A stretch of DNA of 15,202 nt from Oribacterium sp. (GCA_017940955.1 JAGAXP010000133.1:1-15202); one strand, 5' to 3'. Shown: positions 6,853-14,776, counted from the first letter of the stretch. A program made the numbers and translations. The notes: generated by a model from the sequence alone, not told the origin.

Positions 6853-9354
6853 TCAACCCCTCCTCCTTATCACAACATCCTCTGCGAGTACAGCCTTTAA
6901 TACCTCTGAATCTACCCTGTGTGAAGACCTTGTTTCGATAACAATAGAACCTTTATCTGAACGATTCACATTGCATATCTCCTTGTCTATGACCTCATAA
7001 TCCAAACTGCTATGTCTTGATTCCAAAAATTGAACAATACGCCATGCAAATACTTTATTTATCCTCTCAACTTCTCCCGAATATTCGTCCGCCATCTGCC
7101 ATGCCATTTGTCTGGCCCATTCGAGTCCTCTGATCAAATCGTTGAATATCGCTTCAATACTATCAGCATTCTCTGTAAGTTCATTTTTAATCTCATTGAC
7201 CAGCTGCTCTATCTGTCCGGGAGTTTCTTTCTTTATCTCATTACTTACCGATGTATAGACCTTATCAATTGCACTCTGCCTTCGTTTCTCTTTAGACGAA
7301 AACGCCATCGTCAATAATCCACCAAGTGCACCCACGATAGACAATACCCATCCCACAGGATTGGATGCACCCAAAACAACAAGAACAATCGTACCTGCCA
7401 AACCTAATGCCGCCGATGTTAATCTTGTCGCTGTTCTGAGGTCGAACTGTATCGGAATATCAACCGTATTTATCTTCATGGACATATTTACAGAATAATA
7501 CAAGTCTTCAAACAGTTCTTTTATCGTTCGATCAACTTTCTCCCTGTATAAATCAATCACCTCATCTATTTCTGATTTAAGGTTTTTCTCAAACTCAATC
7601 CTTTCTAAATATGCCTCCCATTTCTCACCAACATCTTTTCCAGCTTTTGTTCCCGACCCTATATATTCCTCAGCAAAAATAAGCGCTTCATTATTGGCAA
7701 GATTACCTAATTGGTCTTCAAGTATTGTGCGTATGTTTATTATTACTTCATCCAAGGTTCCTCGCAATTGCCCAATCTTAACCTGCCGTTCTTTCTCAAG
7801 AAAGGCAATTTGATCCTCAACAACCTTCTCGGATCTAGCAATAGAATCCATCGCATGTCCAAATACTGTTACTGTTTCATCAAGTATCGTCTGCGAACGC
7901 TTAATACGACCCGAGTTCAATATCCATGAACTGATCTGATTTATAAAGCTGTCGATATTTGAACTCTGCCAAAGTAAATCTCTATACTCCTCGTATCCTG
8001 CTTCATCGGACATTAAAGCTGGCAAAAGAAATACCGGGAAGATATTGACAAGTTTTCCAAACCCATGGTCATCCGCATATTTACGAATGCGATTCTCATG
8101 CCCTTTAAGACTCGATTCTCCCCCATCGGTCAGCCATTGCATAGGTGCGTTGATATGCCTACGAAACTTGACATCCGGTCTTATATTCTCCTTATGATTA
8201 AGAAGGATTATCACCGGCTTATTCAACAAGGCTATTTTTTCAATGAATTCCAATATATCTTTAAGTATGCTGTCATCAGCCACAACAAAGCATATTATAT
8301 CTGACTCTCCCAACACACTTTCAGCGATTTCTTCATCCTTTCTTCCATCAGCCTCAGCTGATCCTATTCCCGGTGTGTCGATTATCCTAAGCAGATTCCA
8401 CTGATACACCCAGTTGTATCGCGTAGTCCTCTGTTTTCCAACTCCTATCCTGTCCTTACCTTGTTGTGTCAATATTGCATGAAGGGTACTCTTTCCAGCT
8501 TTTGTGCGACCTATCAGAGATATTGTAAAATCCGAGATTGTTCTTTTCTTCTGCTCTAACGCTTCCCGCTCTCTGTTCGTTTGCTCAACAACCTCAGTAT
8601 TGAGCATATCAGCAAAACATTCTACAGTTTTTGCCACACTGGCCGAGAGACCGGTTTCAAGTGATAAACCCCTCTTATAATCTCGAATAGCTTCTATGGT
8701 TTCTTGGCATGTAGTAATAACTCGACTATATGATGGTTCAACAATACTCAGATCCTCACGTGCCGTCTCAGCACATTCTTCTATAATCTGTTTGTATTCT
8801 GAATCGTCGCTCTCCATTGACTGCTCTTTAATTCCGAACAATTTTCTGAACAGCCTTACAATCCATGCCACAAATCTAGCCCATATGGATTTCTTCTCTT
8901 GAACATTGGTCTTTCGTATAAATATGGTATTATTCTGTGACCTGATCTCCTTTGCTTCTTTTTCCGCCAGTTCCTTTATTAACGTCAGTTCTTCAGCATT
9001 AAGCTCAATACACTTAAGAATCTCACTGATATACCGATCCTCACTGTCAGCATAGTGATTATCCACATAGGATAAGACGTACATCAGATATAGAAGCGAT
9101 TTTTTTACTTCAATGTCTTCTTTCGAAAAAGCCTCATACGATGTAGAATATGATACTGATTCCTCAACTCCTCGTATAATCGCATCCAAACATGTATCTT
9201 CAATACTGGTTTCGATACTGTTAAGGTAATTCTCCAAGGCTTTCATTTCATAGCTATGGACTTGATTGTTAAGAACAACCAGATAACCCAGCACACCTAA
9301 TGCCTTGGAATTACTAGGCTTTACTATTTGAGGTATGTCATAGTCACTCAACAC
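6853..9354 (-). CDS. TerB-like and dynamin-like GTPase with membrane hairpin
   Basis: This 833-residue protein appears to have four parts. The N-terminal helical region (about 15-138) has a TerB-like pattern, with two acidic helix ends (YVDNHYADSEDRYI at 96-109). An amphipathic helix rich in Trp, Phe and Arg (about 157-175) could lie on a membrane. The GTPase core has GRTKAGKST (282-290), a TT pair (310-311) as switch I, DTPG (326-329), and NHKE (386-389) in place of NKxD. After a long coiled region (about 490-640) come two adjacent hydrophobic segments (about 646-686), a likely membrane-inserting hairpin like the paddle of bacterial dynamins, then more helices. The start is GTG with AGGAG about 7 bases upstream. 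It precedes the LeoA-like GTPase by 2 bases. Such paired GTPases are known to cooperate in membrane tethering or remodelling. The TerB assignment is moderate, the GTPase assignment strong. Confidence 0.86.
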   Translation of the reverse strand: MLSDYDIPQIVKPSNSKALGVLGYLVVLNNQVHSYEMKALENYLNSIETSIEDTCLDAIIRGVEESVSYSTSYEAFSKEDIEVKKSLLYLMYVLSYVDNHYADSEDRYISEILKCIELNAEELTLIKELAEKEAKEIRSQNNTIFIRKTNVQEKKSIWARFVAWIVRLFRKLFGIKEQSMESDDSEYKQIIEECAETAREDLSIVEPSYSRVITTCQETIEAIRDYKRGLSLETGLSASVAKTVECFADMLNTEVVEQTNREREALEQKKRTISDFTISLIGRTKAGKSTLHAILTQQGKDRIGVGKQRTTRYNWVYQWNLLRIIDTPGIGSAEADGRKDEEIAESVLGESDIICFVVADDSILKDILEFIEKIALLNKPVIILLNHKENIRPDVKFRRHINAPMQWLTDGGESSLKGHENRIRKYADDHGFGKLVNIFPVFLLPALMSDEAGYEEYRDLLWQSSNIDSFINQISSWILNSGRIKRSQTILDETVTVFGHAMDSIARSEKVVEDQIAFLEKERQVKIGQLRGTLDEVIINIRTILEDQLGNLANNEALIFAEEYIGSGTKAGKDVGEKWEAYLERIEFEKNLKSEIDEVIDLYREKVDRTIKELFEDLYYSVNMSMKINTVDIPIQFDLRTATRLTSAALGLAGTIVLVVLGASNPVGWVLSIVGALGGLLTMAFSSKEKRRQSAIDKVYTSVSNEIKKETPGQIEQLVNEIKNELTENADSIEAIFNDLIRGLEWARQMAWQMADEYSGEVERINKVFAWRIVQFLESRHSSLDYEVIDKEICNVNRSDKGSIVIETRSSHRVDSEVLKAVLAEDVVIRRRG

Positions 9355-9381
9355 TCCCTACTCCTCTACTTTCTATGATCC

Positions 9382-10167
9382 TTAATAGAATTCCACCTCA
9401 ACAGTCATATCCGTATTCTGAGGATTTAACTGCTTTACTAAGCATTGAATCGTACTAACAGCTGCTTCCTGCGCACTCAAATAGAACCTTTGATTTGACG
9501 CAAACTCCTTTTTTATCAGCATATCAGCAGAATTCAGCTGCCGCTGTGCAAGTTCCTCACCAACCTTATAGCTATCATTCAAAATATCATTTTTGAAAAA
9601 GAGTTTCTGAACATTGGCATAATCGATGGATATATTTGTTAATTCCGGATATGGTGCTCTTACCTTTACATATGCACGTTCATCATCGACTATAAACTCA
9701 GCAGCCTGCAAATCCACAACATACGTTCCCTGTCCCGGAACCTCCAACCATGAGGTTATGCCGTTACTGTTAGTTGCGCCCTCTTCAATAATGTACTCAA
9801 CATCGCTCACTTTAAGCACTTCAAGTTTAGCAATCTCCTTCAAATCCCCGATTGTTATCGCCACACGATTGCTTACATGATATTTGCTTTCTGCACGATC
9901 AAAATATTTATCATACTGTGCCTGATATGCAGCATTCTTCTCTGATGCATATGCTGCATTATAACTATTTGCCAATGCCTCAGCGCCCGTCCCAACAATT
10001 CCTGTTGCAAGATAAACTGTCAACCCCGCCATCACCAACATAAGAACGATCAAGATTGTTGTGCTCGTTCCCTTCTTAAGCTTTGGTTTCTTAAATCTTG
10101 GAAAACTCTTTTTTGTTCTCTGTACTCCCTTTGAGGGAGTATTATTTGTTTTTGTTAATTCGTTCAT
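9382..10167 (-). CDS. DUF4230-type single-pass membrane protein (second of a pair)
   Basis: This 261-residue protein has a very basic cytoplasmic N-terminus (residues 8-32, many Lys and Arg), one transmembrane helix (about 36-58), and an extracytoplasmic region of about 200 residues. The external part carries the DUF4230 pattern: LEVLKVSDVEYIIEEG, then VPGQGTYVVDLQAAEFIVDD, an APYPELTN segment, and a C-terminal helix ending in a strand (TVEVEFY). The biochemical function of DUF4230 is not known to me. I chose the ATG at 10167 rather than the in-frame one at 10194 because TAAGGAGGGAGTC, containing the upstream gene's stop, is an excellent ribosome binding site directly before it. It lies between its paralogue and the TerB-like GTPase gene, suggesting that the external DUF4230 domains and the internal GTPases work on the same membrane. 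Confidence 0.85.
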   Translation of the reverse strand: MNELTKTNNTPSKGVQRTKKSFPRFKKPKLKKGTSTTILIVLMLVMAGLTVYLATGIVGTGAEALANSYNAAYASEKNAAYQAQYDKYFDRAESKYHVSNRVAITIGDLKEIAKLEVLKVSDVEYIIEEGATNSNGITSWLEVPGQGTYVVDLQAAEFIVDDERAYVKVRAPYPELTNISIDYANVQKLFFKNDILNDSYKVGEELAQRQLNSADMLIKKEFASNQRFYLSAQEAAVSTIQCLVKQLNPQNTDMTVEVEFY

Positions 10168-10177
10168 GACTCCCTCC

Positions 10178-10891
10178 TTATTCTGCCCACTCAATCACTA
10201 CATCTTCATACTGTGTTGAAACAGATTTTGCTATTAAGGTAATCTGGTTTACAGCTGCTTCTTTAGCGGAACTTACCAAAACGTCGTAATTACTTAAAGT
10301 TTCCTCTGATGCTTCTTGCATTTTTTTCATTGTGTTCAAATATGCATCAAAGCCATCCTCTGCTTTTCCATTAAAGAATTTGCGTTGATACTCAGCTACC
10401 TTCTCAACTGAGCTATCATCCAGATAAAGCGTTCCAACAGGCTTGGGGATGGTTATCTTCAAGCTATTAGTCTGTGCTTCTATCTTTGCTTGGCTCATGT
10501 CCACAGTAAACACAACATTCCCATTCACAAGATATAATGCAGCATAATCCTTGCTTTCTCCGATGGTATGAAAATTGCTTAGCTTCACACTTGCAACCAG
10601 CACTTCGAGATTCTCCATCTGTTGTATTTGATTAGCTATTGTTGCTTCTGTGTCTTCCGCACTAAGTCCGGTTTGTTTTCCGGCTTCAGTTCCCTCAACT
10701 CGTCCCTTTGTCATGCCCTCCAATGATCCAATGGCCTTTCCAACAAGGGTTCCCGTTCCGGCTCCAATGCCGCCTCCCAATGAAGTGGCGTTCATGCGAA
10801 GATTAATCGTATATATCATTGCAATTCCTATAAGCACACATAGAACAGCGGGAATTGAGTTTTTTGGTATTTTCTTCAGTATTTTTCCCAT
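10178..10891 (-). CDS. DUF4230-type membrane protein with glycine-rich stalk (first of a pair)
   Basis: This 237-residue protein has a short basic N-terminus, a transmembrane helix (about 11-30), and a glycine-rich stretch (about 39-75) with Gly every three to five residues, like a stalk or glycine-zipper. A DUF4230-like external domain (about 90-237) follows. It shares landmarks with its neighbour at 9382: LEVLVASVKL, FTVDMSQAKI, a proline strand (IPKPVGTLYLDDS), and a final helix plus strand. Identity between the two is low, so the duplication is old. I chose the ATG at 10891 because GAGGAGGTCTGTA precedes it. The upstream ATG at 10906 overlaps the previous stop and would place the ribosome binding site inside the gene. 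The gap to the lipoprotein stop is 11 bases. The two products may form a heteromeric envelope complex. Confidence 0.85.
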   Translation of the reverse strand: MGKILKKIPKNSIPAVLCVLIGIAMIYTINLRMNATSLGGGIGAGTGTLVGKAIGSLEGMTKGRVEGTEAGKQTGLSAEDTEATIANQIQQMENLEVLVASVKLSNFHTIGESKDYAALYLVNGNVVFTVDMSQAKIEAQTNSLKITIPKPVGTLYLDDSSVEKVAEYQRKFFNGKAEDGFDAYLNTMKKMQEASEETLSNYDVLVSSAKEAAVNQITLIAKSVSTQYEDVVIEWAE

Positions 10892-10902
10892 TACAGACCT
10901 CC

Positions 10903-13416
10903 TCATTCCGTTTCAATTCCAAAGGTAAGCTTCGTTACAGTCGTACCATCCAAATCCGAAGAAATCTTTATTGTTTTACTTGCCTTGGTGTACGATGCAC
11001 CTATTCCTATAAATCCGCCTGCTGCCTGTTTTAGCTTGTGCTGACCATCCGTAATCTCATAGGTGAGCTCCAGTTTCTGCCCATCCTTAGCATTAATTGT
11101 TCCGGAAACCTCCTTGCCATCCAATTTATAAACATATGTCGCAAAAGTGTCCGATTTATCAAGTGTTATCACATAGTACTTACTCGCCGGATGATTCGAT
11201 ATTATTCCATCAATGTTCTTTATATAATCTGAATACTTCATCGTATCCGAGTACACATCGTTTGATACCTTTTTCCCGGTTACATAGTAACCATCTACCG
11301 GTGTTATCGTTACTACAACCTTCTGCGAGTTTTCTATAAGATATCCGTTCGTAAGTGTCTCATTAGTATCGGCATTCTTCACTGTAAGCCTTGTATTCGT
11401 ACTTGCCGTAGGTGCCGAATACTTATTGATATCAACAACTCCTATCGTTACATCAACAGCTTTGTACCACACCGTCGATGTTCCCATTGAACTGGAATCA
11501 TAAATGTCGATAGGATCCAACGTATTACTCAAATCATCTATATACCGGGTCTCTGATGTCTTTTTGTTATTGCTATCTGTAAATGTGATTACCATCCTTA
11601 CAGCTGTACCGGATTGAATAGCTCGATTTGACATCGTAAACAGGATTGGCTTATCGGTTCCAATCTTTTTATCCTCTACAATAATCTGCGAGTTATCCAT
11701 TATGTTATAGTTCTTCGAGTTTTTATCAAAAATATCGGTAACTTTCCAACCACCGGCATAGCTTTCGACATCCATCTTGTATCCGGAAGCGTCAAGTGTG
11801 AATTCCATTGAACTGCCTACAGTTTTTTCCAACGTCACACTCAAAGCAGGCTGATGCCCTTCATCCTCAGCAAATACCTGATCAATTGATGTTCCATTTG
11901 CATTCGCTGTCTGGGACTTGCTGTCTCCAACGTTATATGTAATCTCACCAACATATTCCGGAATCCAACCTTCCCACGGTTTAAGCTTCATCGTAATGAC
12001 AGCTCCGCTGTATGTCGAGCAGCTCTTACCATATACACGGCTTCCATTCAGCCAATATTCGACAGCTCCTCCGGATTCCGGCTGTGGTAACTCTACTGAA
12101 ACATCTACTTTAGGAGTGAAGTGAATATTATTCAGTGCTGCTTTTGTAGACTCTTCATCACCAACAACAATATAATGTTCTGAATCTTTTCCTGCCAGCC
12201 AATAGCCGGTTAATGCCGACTCCTGTTCGTAATATATCTTACTTCCTCTTGCCAAAACCTGCGTGGTATAGACCGTCTGACCAAAGCACTTGAATCTAAT
12301 CTTTCCATAATCATATGAGTAATCATTCGGATTAAAAGTGAATTCACCGTCCTTTTCCGGGACAATGAATGTATAGCGATAATTGCCGCCGGAAAGTGGT
12401 TCCGTCTGCGTTAAGATAAGTTCGCGATTTCTCTCAAGACCGCTCCACTCCTTATTTGTTTCTATGGTAACTGTGTCACCATACTTAAGCTTATGAATCG
12501 GCAGCTCCGAATTTGCTTCTATTGTCCCCTGATCCTCGCCATTAACCTTTATTGACCTATCCATATCCGATACTAGGGTGACAGATATGTATTTGTGAAG
12601 TTCAACCGAGTAGTCAACGGTCTCATCATCAGGTTCTCTTTGTTTAAAAATCACTATTCCATCGAAATTATTGCTGTAATAGCACTCCGGATCCGATGAA
12701 AGATAGAAATACTCATCACTGTTATACTCATAGCTGATGATGTAAGAAGTTACCGGGCTGATATTAACACTATCTTCCGTATATGATTTGTCATTTATCA
12801 CCCAAGTCCCTGACAAAGGCTGAGACTGCTCATTATCATCTGTATAATAATCATCAAGTTTGATGGTTCTTTCCTTGTAAACACCTATCGGCTCGATAGA
12901 AAGACTGTTTGTCTCCAAGTTGACGGGAATCTGTAATACATAAGCATCACCGCTCTTGTCCATAGCAAGTGTTGATTCCTTCTTTTCGCCGTTCTCGTCA
13001 TACTCATAAATACGAAAATCCGAGAACTCATACATACTGCTGAAAATGCTATCGGAGATGTTTACCGTCGCATAAATTGAATCCCCCTTTTTTACACTAC
13101 AGTTTGATTTATCTGTGGTGTTCCGTAGCAGCGAATCAGAATAATACTGTACTTTCAGATTATTATTCTCAGCAAACGTGACTCTAACATCCGAACTGCT
13201 ACTATCCCCTGTTTCATCAGATTCATCAACATAATAACCATTCGGATCCAAGAGTCCATCCGTCAAATACTGCTCATATTCAACATAATTGGAATCCTCA
13301 AGGACTCCAGATCTTTGCAGCATTTTACCTCCCAGATATTCTTTCACCGAAGAGCACCCGGAAAGCGCAATCATCATTGGCACTATACCTGCCACAAGCA
13401 ACACTCTTTTTTTCAT
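10903..13416 (-). CDS. Large exported lipoprotein with beta-rich repeats
   Basis: This 837-residue protein has a type II signal peptide: MKKR, a hydrophobic core, and lipobox LSGC with Cys21 as the predicted lipidation site. The rest is rich in Ser, Thr, Asn, Tyr and Asp and poor in long helices, as in surface proteins built of several beta-sandwich domains. Two stretches recall Ig-like or carbohydrate-contact domains: AVEYWLNGSRVYG near the middle, and DGKEVSGTINAKDGQKLELT near the C-terminus. I recognise no family or catalytic motif. The ATG at 13416 gives the cleanest signal peptide and has GAGG 9 bases upstream; earlier in-frame starts (GTG 13431, ATG 13425) would only add residues. It follows the zinc-ribbon gene and precedes the DUF4230 pair, so it is probably the outermost component of the complex, a sensor or scaffold on the outer face of the cytoplasmic membrane. 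Confidence 0.88.
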   Translation of the reverse strand: MKKRVLLVAGIVPMMIALSGCSSVKEYLGGKMLQRSGVLEDSNYVEYEQYLTDGLLDPNGYYVDESDETGDSSSSDVRVTFAENNNLKVQYYSDSLLRNTTDKSNCSVKKGDSIYATVNISDSIFSSMYEFSDFRIYEYDENGEKKESTLAMDKSGDAYVLQIPVNLETNSLSIEPIGVYKERTIKLDDYYTDDNEQSQPLSGTWVINDKSYTEDSVNISPVTSYIISYEYNSDEYFYLSSDPECYYSNNFDGIVIFKQREPDDETVDYSVELHKYISVTLVSDMDRSIKVNGEDQGTIEANSELPIHKLKYGDTVTIETNKEWSGLERNRELILTQTEPLSGGNYRYTFIVPEKDGEFTFNPNDYSYDYGKIRFKCFGQTVYTTQVLARGSKIYYEQESALTGYWLAGKDSEHYIVVGDEESTKAALNNIHFTPKVDVSVELPQPESGGAVEYWLNGSRVYGKSCSTYSGAVITMKLKPWEGWIPEYVGEITYNVGDSKSQTANANGTSIDQVFAEDEGHQPALSVTLEKTVGSSMEFTLDASGYKMDVESYAGGWKVTDIFDKNSKNYNIMDNSQIIVEDKKIGTDKPILFTMSNRAIQSGTAVRMVITFTDSNNKKTSETRYIDDLSNTLDPIDIYDSSSMGTSTVWYKAVDVTIGVVDINKYSAPTASTNTRLTVKNADTNETLTNGYLIENSQKVVVTITPVDGYYVTGKKVSNDVYSDTMKYSDYIKNIDGIISNHPASKYYVITLDKSDTFATYVYKLDGKEVSGTINAKDGQKLELTYEITDGQHKLKQAAGGFIGIGASYTKASKTIKISSDLDGTTVTKLTFGIETE

Positions 13417-13440
13417 AAAAGTCATCCTCACTTAGCCACC

Positions 13441-13851
13441 TCATTCCCATCTTATATTTTCGGATGAGATTACATTTTTAAAGCCGCATTCCGTACATTT
13501 CCAGCTTTTCTTGTGATCATCAAATCCCTTTTGTATATTCAAAAAAGCATGACAACCATCGCAATACCAGTCTATCCCCGGGAATCTTGCATCTGAAATC
13601 TCGTAGATGACACATTCATCCCACATTAGGAATTCCCAAGCGCGAGCCGCATAGCCACCATATCCGTTATCCTTATATCGTGTTTCTGCGTATTCCTCAC
13701 CTTTTTTTGTTAAACGATAGTTCCCAGGCTCTCCATCCAAAAAACCTTTGTTTTTGAGCAATACATTTACTTCCCTTGCATTAAGTCGAAGTATTTGCCC
13801 TAATTGCTTGGCAGACTTCATTTTTCCCGTCTTTTCGAGTTTTTTCCTCAT
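13441..13851 (-). CDS. Small winged-helix-like protein with C-terminal zinc ribbon
   Basis: This 136-residue protein is the first gene of the cluster. Residues about 10-60 look like a winged helix: AKQLGQILRLNAREVNVLL followed by GNYRLTKKGEEYAE, a pattern seen in the C-terminal domains of phage antirepressors and in some DNA-binding adaptors. Residues 96-128 form a zinc ribbon with Cys97, Cys100, Cys119 and Cys122. That ribbon matches the second ribbon of the kinase (71-96 there): shared positions are WxCDxC, LNIQxGFxD, and WxCTECGxxN. It may regulate the operon or link proteins; both are inference. I chose the ATG at 13851 because GGAAGGGAG lies 7 bases upstream; a TTG just before it would add one residue. 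It starts after a promoter-like AT-rich leader. Confidence 0.85.
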   Translation of the reverse strand: MRKKLEKTGKMKSAKQLGQILRLNAREVNVLLKNKGFLDGEPGNYRLTKKGEEYAETRYKDNGYGGYAARAWEFLMWDECVIYEISDARFPGIDWYCDGCHAFLNIQKGFDDHKKSWKCTECGFKNVISSENIRWE

Positions 13852-13921
13852 CAAAGCACTCCCTTCCTATGTATTATCCTGGGGATATTAACCTATAATA
13901 ATATCACTTTTATTTCTTGCT
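13852..13921 (-). promoter_or_regulatory. Probable promoter and leader of the main operon
   Basis: This AT-rich stretch separates the right-edge gene group from the cluster. It carries two inverted repeats: TATCC-TGG-GGATA at 13875-13887, and ATATTA with TAATAT at 13885-13890 and 13899-13904. They overlap and could be operators or leader hairpins. Minus-strand -10 candidates (GATAAT, complement of 13874-13879; TATTAT within the second repeat) lack a convincing TTGACA-like -35. The promoter is inferred mainly from position after a hairpin and before the first gene. Confidence 0.4.
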
Positions 13922-13949
13922 TATCCCCACCATTTTGGGGGTATTTTTT
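13922..13949 (+). terminator. Hairpin with T-tract at the right boundary of the cluster
   Basis: TATCCCC (13922-13928) and GGGGGTA (13937-13943) form a 7-bp stem with one G-T pair and an 8-base loop, followed on the plus strand by six Ts (13944-13949). The T-tract is on the plus strand, although no plus-strand gene ends here. On the minus strand the hairpin directly follows the stop of the 56-residue gene but has no T-tract. It may block antisense transcription out of the cluster, or stabilise the 3' end of the upstream transcript. Confidence 0.55.
13924..13938 (+). repeat. Right copy of the 15-bp inverted repeat flanking the cluster
   Basis: TCCCCACCATTTTGG here on the plus strand equals the minus-strand sequence at 77-91. 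The two copies enclose exactly the twelve-gene cluster in inverted orientation. Both sit in terminator-like hairpins, which weakens the case for a mobile boundary. Confidence 0.55.
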
Positions 13950-14118
13950 AGCTTACCGGTGCGAATAACCCCTTCCCAGCCTGAGCATCTTTAAGTGTCT
14001 TAACAAGGCTGAATATAACGATATCTTTCTGTTTATCAGTCAGCTTGTCAATGGCGGCATAGATATCGTCATCCGTCTCCGCCATAAGAATCTTAAACAC
14101 CTTCTCTTCTGATGTCAT
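13948..14118 (-). CDS. Small hypothetical protein, 56 residues
   Basis: A short reading frame runs from ATG at 14118 to TAA at 13948. The product begins MTSEEKVFKILMAETDDD and is predicted to form two helices around an acidic centre, with KLTDKQKDIVIFSLVKTLKD as the amphipathic second helix. A GAGGAG ribosome binding site lies 8 bases upstream of the ATG, and the gene begins 19 bases after the metallo-hydrolase stop, so it is probably the last gene of the right-edge operon. The stop lies inside the T-tract of the boundary hairpin. No family is recognised and no membrane segment is seen. The composition and operon spacing support a real gene. Confidence 0.65.
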   Translation of the reverse strand: MTSEEKVFKILMAETDDDIYAAIDKLTDKQKDIVIFSLVKTLKDAQAGKGLFAPVS

Positions 14119-14137
14119 ATACCTTGCTCCTCTCGTG

Positions 14138-14776
14138 CTAAAACTGTATCTTGAATTCCACCTTAATAGGATCCTTTACATTCTCCGCAAAAACATCTCC
14201 ATCCGCAGGCTTGCCGACAATGCTTCCGTAATGCACAGGAATAGCTACATTCGGACGGATGGCATTCACAAGCTCTGATGCTTTCTTTGCATCCATAGTG
14301 TATGTGCCGCCGATAGGTACAAGTGCCACTTCGCACTTCACCGCCTTGGCTTCTTTCGTGGCATCCGTGTCGCCGGCAATATAAATACGCTTACCATCTA
14401 TGCGAAGTACATAGCCAACCCACTCTGCCGACTTTGGATGAAAAGGCTTCAGCAGGTTATATGCAGGAACTGTTTCAAACTCCAATCCGTTAAGCTCTCG
14501 ATAAACTCCGAGCTTCACGGTCTCAATTTTTCCAATATCCCCGGCTACTTCCTGCGCCTTGTCCGCCATCTTCTCCGGCACAACCAGAATACTGTCCGCT
14601 TTTGCAACCTTTCTTATATCCTCCGGCGAAAAATGATCATAGTGGTCATGGGTGATAAGGATATAATCCGCATCATGAGCATCATTCCCGATCTCAAGCG
14701 GATCAACATAGATCGTCCCCACTCTCGACTCAATCCTTATGCTGTTTTGAGTATTTACCTCGATGTTATCCACCAT
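14138..14776 (-). CDS. Metallo-beta-lactamase-fold hydrolase
   Basis: This 212-residue protein belongs to the compact, UPF0173-like end of the metallo-beta-lactamase superfamily. The metal site is visible as THDHYDH (42-48), Asp136 in the AGDTDA segment, and His182 in IPVHYGS. The fold opens with strands (TIYVDPLEIG) typical of this family. There is no signal peptide, so it is cytoplasmic. The substrate is unknown; relatives are often annotated only as Zn-dependent hydrolases. A GGAGG site lies 11 bases upstream of the ATG, and the gene starts 23 bases after the stop of the preceding partial gene. The boundary hairpin separates it from the GTPase cluster, so I see no direct link to that system. 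Confidence 0.9.
   Translation of the reverse strand: MVDNIEVNTQNSIRIESRVGTIYVDPLEIGNDAHDADYILITHDHYDHFSPEDIRKVAKADSILVVPEKMADKAQEVAGDIGKIETVKLGVYRELNGLEFETVPAYNLLKPFHPKSAEWVGYVLRIDGKRIYIAGDTDATKEAKAVKCEVALVPIGGTYTMDAKKASELVNAIRPNVAIPVHYGSIVGKPADGDVFAENVKDPIKVEFKIQF

Noticed and set aside
13441..13851. First gene as a phage antirepressor
   Set aside because: Only a short winged-helix-like resemblance is visible. The zinc ribbon and operon context do not fit a prophage, and no other phage genes are present.
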